Shown piece by piece: positions 32,451-35,351 of a stretch of DNA of 35,351 bases. Each line of letters opens with the position of its first letter. Within the stretch, counting starts at the first letter, position 1. The notes under the pieces were generated by a model. It had not been told where the DNA came from. It saw nothing but the letters and a program-made list of their open reading frames with translations, and ran no database searches. This stretch comes from Gemmatimonadaceae bacterium (GTDB lineage Bacteria; Gemmatimonadota; Gemmatimonadetes; Gemmatimonadales; Gemmatimonadaceae), in the NCBI GenBank assembly GCA_013697785.1, contig JACCWE010000158.1:1-35351 (forward strand), in the 5' to 3' direction. The translations under genes were made by a program, and so were the position numbers.

Positions 32451-33814
32451 GCCCGAAGATCCTCGTTGCCGACGACGAGAAGGGCATCCGCGCCGCGCTC
32501 GGACAGCTCCTCGAGTACGACGGCTACGAAGTGCACTCGGTGCAGAACGCCGTCGACGCGATCGCCGAGTATGAGAAGTGGCATCCGGATCTCGTCTTCA
32601 TGGACGTGAAGATGGGCGGCATCGATGGGCTCGAGGCGCTCAAGCGCATTCGCGTCATCGATCCCGCGGCGATCGTCGTAATGATCAGCGGACACGGAAC
32701 TATTCAGACCGCCGTCGAGGCGACGCAGCTTGGCGCGTACGACTTTCTCGAGAAACCGCTCGACACCGACCGCATCCAGGTCACGCTGCGCAACGCGCTC
32801 CAGCACGTGGTCTTGCGCGAGGAGAACAGCCGCCTCCGCCAGAGCATCGAGTCGCGCTACGAGATCGTCGGCAAGTCGTTCGCGATCCGCTCGCTCATCG
32901 AGAAGATCGAGCGCGTTGCCACGACGCCCGCTCGCGTGTTGATCACCGGCGAGAACGGAACCGGGAAGGAGCTCGTCGCGCGCGCGGTACACCGGTTGTC
33001 GCCGCGCGCGGCGAAGCCGTTCGTCGAAGTGAACTGCGCGGCGATTCCGAGTGAGCTCATCGAGAGTGAGCTCTTCGGGCACATCAAGGGCTCGTTCACC
33101 GGAGCGATCGCCGATCGCACGGGGAAGTTCGAGCAGGCGAACGGCGGCACGCTCTTCCTCGACGAGATCGGCGACATGAGCCCGAGTGCGCAGGCGAAGG
33201 TGCTTCGCGTGCTCGAGGATGGCGTCGTCAATCGCATCGGGAGCTCCAAGACGATCTCGGTGGATGTGCGCGTGATCGCCGCGACGAACAAGAATCTCGA
33301 GGCCGAGATCGCGGAGGGGAACTTCCGCGAGGATCTCTACTATCGGTTGAACGTCGTCCCCGTCGTCGTACCTCCGCTGCGCGATCGCCGCGAGGACATT
33401 CCGCTCCTCGTGCATCACTTCGCCGGGATTCTCTCCGAGGGCGAGGGGATGCCGCCGCGCACCTTCAGCCAGGACGCCGTCGACCGTCTCGCCGCCTTCG
33501 GATGGCCCGGGAATGTGCGCGAGCTCAAGAACACCGTCGAGCGAATTCTCATTCTCTCATCGGGGCCGCGCATTGGCGCCACCGATGTCGATCGCCTGCT
33601 CGGACTTCGCGCGGCGGACACCACGAGCCTCGGCTCGCTCGCCGACAGCAAGACGTTCGAGCAGTTCAAGGAGGCCGCGGAGCGGGCCTTCCTCCTTCAC
33701 AAACTTCGCGAGACGGACTGGAACGTCTCCGAAACCGCGCGCCTGCTCGACATGCCGCGCTCGAATCTCTACAAGAAGATCGAGCGGTATGCGCTCGCGC
33801 GAGAGCACGCCTAG
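32447..33814 (+). CDS. NtrX-like sigma-54-dependent response regulator
   Basis: A 455-residue NtrC-family activator. Receiver domain at 1-120 with Asp9/Asp10, phosphoacceptor Asp53 (FMDVKMGG), Ser81 and Lys103. The AAA+ domain spans about 138-375: Walker A GENGTGKE at 168-175, the sigma-54 contact loop GSFTGA at 215-220 (Ser for the usual Ala) and Walker B GTLFLDEIGD near 234-243. A Fis-type helix-turn-helix ends the protein (WNVSETARLLDMPRSNLYKKIERY). The pattern TGKFEQANGGTLFLDE and the tight relation to NtrX suggest it partners an NtrY kinase; the only NtrY-like kinase in view is 14 kb away at 14095. The GTG start at 32447 overlaps the previous stop (GTGA). Confidence 0.92.
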   Translation: MSPKILVADDEKGIRAALGQLLEYDGYEVHSVQNAVDAIAEYEKWHPDLVFMDVKMGGIDGLEALKRIRVIDPAAIVVMISGHGTIQTAVEATQLGAYDFLEKPLDTDRIQVTLRNALQHVVLREENSRLRQSIESRYEIVGKSFAIRSLIEKIERVATTPARVLITGENGTGKELVARAVHRLSPRAAKPFVEVNCAAIPSELIESELFGHIKGSFTGAIADRTGKFEQANGGTLFLDEIGDMSPSAQAKVLRVLEDGVVNRIGSSKTISVDVRVIAATNKNLEAEIAEGNFREDLYYRLNVVPVVVPPLRDRREDIPLLVHHFAGILSEGEGMPPRTFSQDAVDRLAAFGWPGNVRELKNTVERILILSSGPRIGATDVDRLLGLRAADTTSLGSLADSKTFEQFKEAAERAFLLHKLRETDWNVSETARLLDMPRSNLYKKIERYALAREHA

Positions 33815-33827
33815 CTAAAGGACGATT

Positions 33828-34271
33828 ATGGCCGGCACCGAATGGGACAAGGAGATGAAGAAGATCGACAGGCAGCTCGAGTCGATCTCCGATGACGCGC
33901 TGATCTCGACGTCGGGCGCAAAGGCACCGGCCGAGAAGGCAAAGATCGTCGAGGTGCAGCGCTCGACGACGACCTTCGGCGTCTTCGCACGACTGATGCT
34001 CGCCGTGCTGCTCGGCGTCGGGATGCTCTTCTGGCCCTACAGCGCGCGCTGTGGTCCCGGGCTCTTCGCCTTTCTCTTCGCGAGCGGGATGGTCGCCGTC
34101 GGCGGAGTGTGGAGCGCGGTCTGGACGTGGCGCCACCGCTCGGTGCAGGCGCACGTCCTCTCGCTTCTTCTGGTCATATGGGGGCTCGTGCTCGCTGGCC
34201 TCGAGATCCTCCCGCGCACCGGCTACGCCGCCCCAACCGCCCAGCACCCCGCGACGTGGATGTGCTCCTGA
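33828..34271 (+). CDS. hypothetical membrane protein, three helices
   Basis: A 147-residue protein with a charged N-terminal region (about 1-48: MAGTEWDKEMKKIDRQLES), then three membrane helices (about 50-68, 78-98, 106-128) and a short C-terminal tail with one Cys (WMCS). No family is recognised. The ATG is 13 bases after the response-regulator stop and has AAAGGA in front, so it is probably the last gene of the operon. The next gene starts 31 bases later with what looks like its own promoter. Confidence 0.75.
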   Translation: MAGTEWDKEMKKIDRQLESISDDALISTSGAKAPAEKAKIVEVQRSTTTFGVFARLMLAVLLGVGMLFWPYSARCGPGLFAFLFASGMVAVGGVWSAVWTWRHRSVQAHVLSLLLVIWGLVLAGLEILPRTGYAAPTAQHPATWMCS

Positions 34272-34297
34272 CGCGCTCGCTGCACTTCCACGATATT
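34268..34297 (+). promoter_or_regulatory. candidate promoter of the aldehyde dehydrogenase gene
   Basis: CTGACG (34268-34273, overlapping the upstream stop), an 18-base spacer and GATATT (34292-34297), five bases before the ATG at 34303. The -35 hexamer equals the one proposed at 5116. No ribosome site is present, implying a leaderless transcript. Confidence 0.4.
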
Positions 34298-34302
34298 ACG
34301 AC

Positions 34303-35351
34303 ATGAAAACTTTCAAGAATTTCGTCGCAGGTGCCTGGGTCGAGCCATCCACGGGCAAGTACTTCGACAACGTCAATCCCGCGGACACGACCGACATCAT
34401 CGGCCGCTTTCCGCTCTCCGTTTCCGCCGACGTCGAGCGCGCAGTCGCCTCGGCGAAGAAGGGCTTCGAGATCTGGCGCAACACGCCGGCCCCGGCGCGC
34501 GGCGATGTGCTGCGCAAGGCTGGTGATCTTCTCGTCAAGCGCAAGGATGAGATCGCGGATCTCATGACGCGCGAGATGGGGAAGCCGGTCGCCGAGACGA
34601 AGGGCGACGTGCAGGAAGGGATCGATACCGCGTACTACGCCGCCACCGAGGGACGCCGACTGTTCGGCCACACGGTACCGAGCGAGCTCCGATCGAAGTG
34701 GGCGATGAGCTTCCGCCGCCCGATCGGCATCTGCGGCATCATCACGCCGTTCAACTTTCCGCTCGCGATTCCGACGTGGAAGATTTTCCCCGCGCTCCTC
34801 TGCGGCAACGCAGTGATCTTCAAGCCGGCCGAGGATGTGCCGCACACGGGTCACGTCTTCGTCGAGATTCTGCTCGAGGCGGGGCTGCCGCCGGAAGTCG
34901 TGCAGCTGCTGCACGGCGCGGGTGAGGATGTCGGCGCGGCGATCGTGAATCACCCCGACATTCCGGCGATCTCATTCACCGGCTCAACGGCTGTGGGCTC
35001 GATCGTCGGCGAGACGTGCGGGCGGATGCACAAGCGCCTCTCGCTCGAGATGGGCGGGAAGAACGCGATGATCGTGCTCGACGATGCGGATCCCGAGCTC
35101 GCGCTCGAGGGCGTGCTCTGGGGCGCGTTCGGCACGACGGGACAGCGCTGCACCGCGACGAGCCGGCTCATTCTGCAGTCGAAGATCCACGACAACGTGC
35201 TCGGACTGCTCGTCGATCGTGCGAAGGCGATGAAGCTCGGCGACGGCCGCAAGAAGGGGACGGATGTCGGGCCGCTCGTTCACGAGACCTCGCGCGGCAA
35301 GGTCGAGCGCTACATCGACATCGGGCAGCAGGACGGCGCCGACCTCCTCAC
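34303..35351 (+). CDS. NAD(P)-dependent aldehyde dehydrogenase (3' end cut by window edge)
   Basis: The first 349 residues of an aldehyde dehydrogenase, starting MKTFKNFVAGAWVE. Catalytic parts are in place: Asn151 (TPFNFP), the cofactor loop SFTGSTAVGS (224-233), general base Glu249 (LEMGGKN) and nucleophile Cys283 (GTTGQRCTATSR). Overall similarity, including GQRCT, is closest to the succinate-semialdehyde/ALDH7-like group, but substrate cannot be named. The C-terminal part (about 130-150 residues) lies beyond the window. It begins 31 bases after the membrane protein, probably from its own promoter. Confidence 0.93.
   Translation, partial: MKTFKNFVAGAWVEPSTGKYFDNVNPADTTDIIGRFPLSVSADVERAVASAKKGFEIWRNTPAPARGDVLRKAGDLLVKRKDEIADLMTREMGKPVAETKGDVQEGIDTAYYAATEGRRLFGHTVPSELRSKWAMSFRRPIGICGIITPFNFPLAIPTWKIFPALLCGNAVIFKPAEDVPHTGHVFVEILLEAGLPPEVVQLLHGAGEDVGAAIVNHPDIPAISFTGSTAVGSIVGETCGRMHKRLSLEMGGKNAMIVLDDADPELALEGVLWGAFGTTGQRCTATSRLILQSKIHDNVLGLLVDRAKAMKLGDGRKKGTDVGPLVHETSRGKVERYIDIGQQDGADLL

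Noticed and set aside
1-35351. CRISPR arrays, tRNA or rRNA genes, insertion sequences, attachment sites
   Set aside because: No regularly spaced repeats, no tRNA cloverleaf-like stretch, no transposase or integrase motifs, and no terminal inverted repeats with target duplications were seen by eye.

Overview
This is a high-GC chromosomal window from a Gram-negative bacterium, fully packed with about 30 genes and with no gene-free stretch above roughly 170 bases. The envelope is two-membraned: there is a TolC-type channel with a periplasmic adaptor, lipoproteins and several signal peptides. The mix of families (a DUF2723/GT117 membrane glycosyltransferase, a BshB1-type bacillithiol deacetylase, tandem exported amidohydrolases, split MacB-type efflux genes, a BchO-like protein and a very large NtrY-like kinase) best fits Gemmatimonadota. 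That placement is inferred from memory of family distribution, not from a marker gene.

Layout. 1-5097 (minus): bacillithiol deacetylase, DUF2723 membrane protein, cysteine desulfurase and the tRNA thiolase MnmA; the last two form a sulfur relay. 5151-6336 (plus): a BchO-like alpha/beta hydrolase overlapping a small membrane protein. 6361-12474 (minus): a five-gene efflux operon in the order tolC, adaptor, ATPase, permease, permease. 12595-14078 (minus): a creatininase-family protein and an exported protein. 14095-20570 (plus): a 1346-residue NtrY-like histidine kinase, a fused siroheme-decarboxylase/Lrp-like protein and an overlapping lipoprotein. 20657-22096 (minus): DUF899 and DUF2182 proteins, divergent from a winged-helix regulator and a beta-propeller protein (22199-24097). 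24168-25742: the ComM/YifB ATPase. 25899-28567: two tandem exported amidohydrolases. 28735-29627 (minus): a lipoprotein and a DUF486 protein. 29695-34271 (plus): an exported JAMM-domain protein, LarE, ThpR, an anchored protein, an NtrX-like sigma-54 activator and a membrane protein. 34303 to the end: a truncated aldehyde dehydrogenase.

Themes. Many genes at the head of transcription units lack a Shine-Dalgarno sequence but carry a -10-like hexamer about 5-8 bases before the start codon, which suggests leaderless transcripts; genes inside operons are instead coupled by 1-8 base overlaps or have GGAG-type sites. Three strong hairpins without a U-run follow gene ends. Several enzymes lack a family-typical catalytic residue: the BchO-like protein has Gly for the nucleophile Ser, and the creatininase-like protein has Ala for a metal-binding Asp. 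The most unusual genes are the fused siroheme-decarboxylase-like protein with its overlapping lipoprotein partner, the serine-less BchO homologue, the exported JAMM protein and the DUF899/DUF2182/regulator/propeller cluster. No mobile element, CRISPR array, rRNA or tRNA gene was seen.
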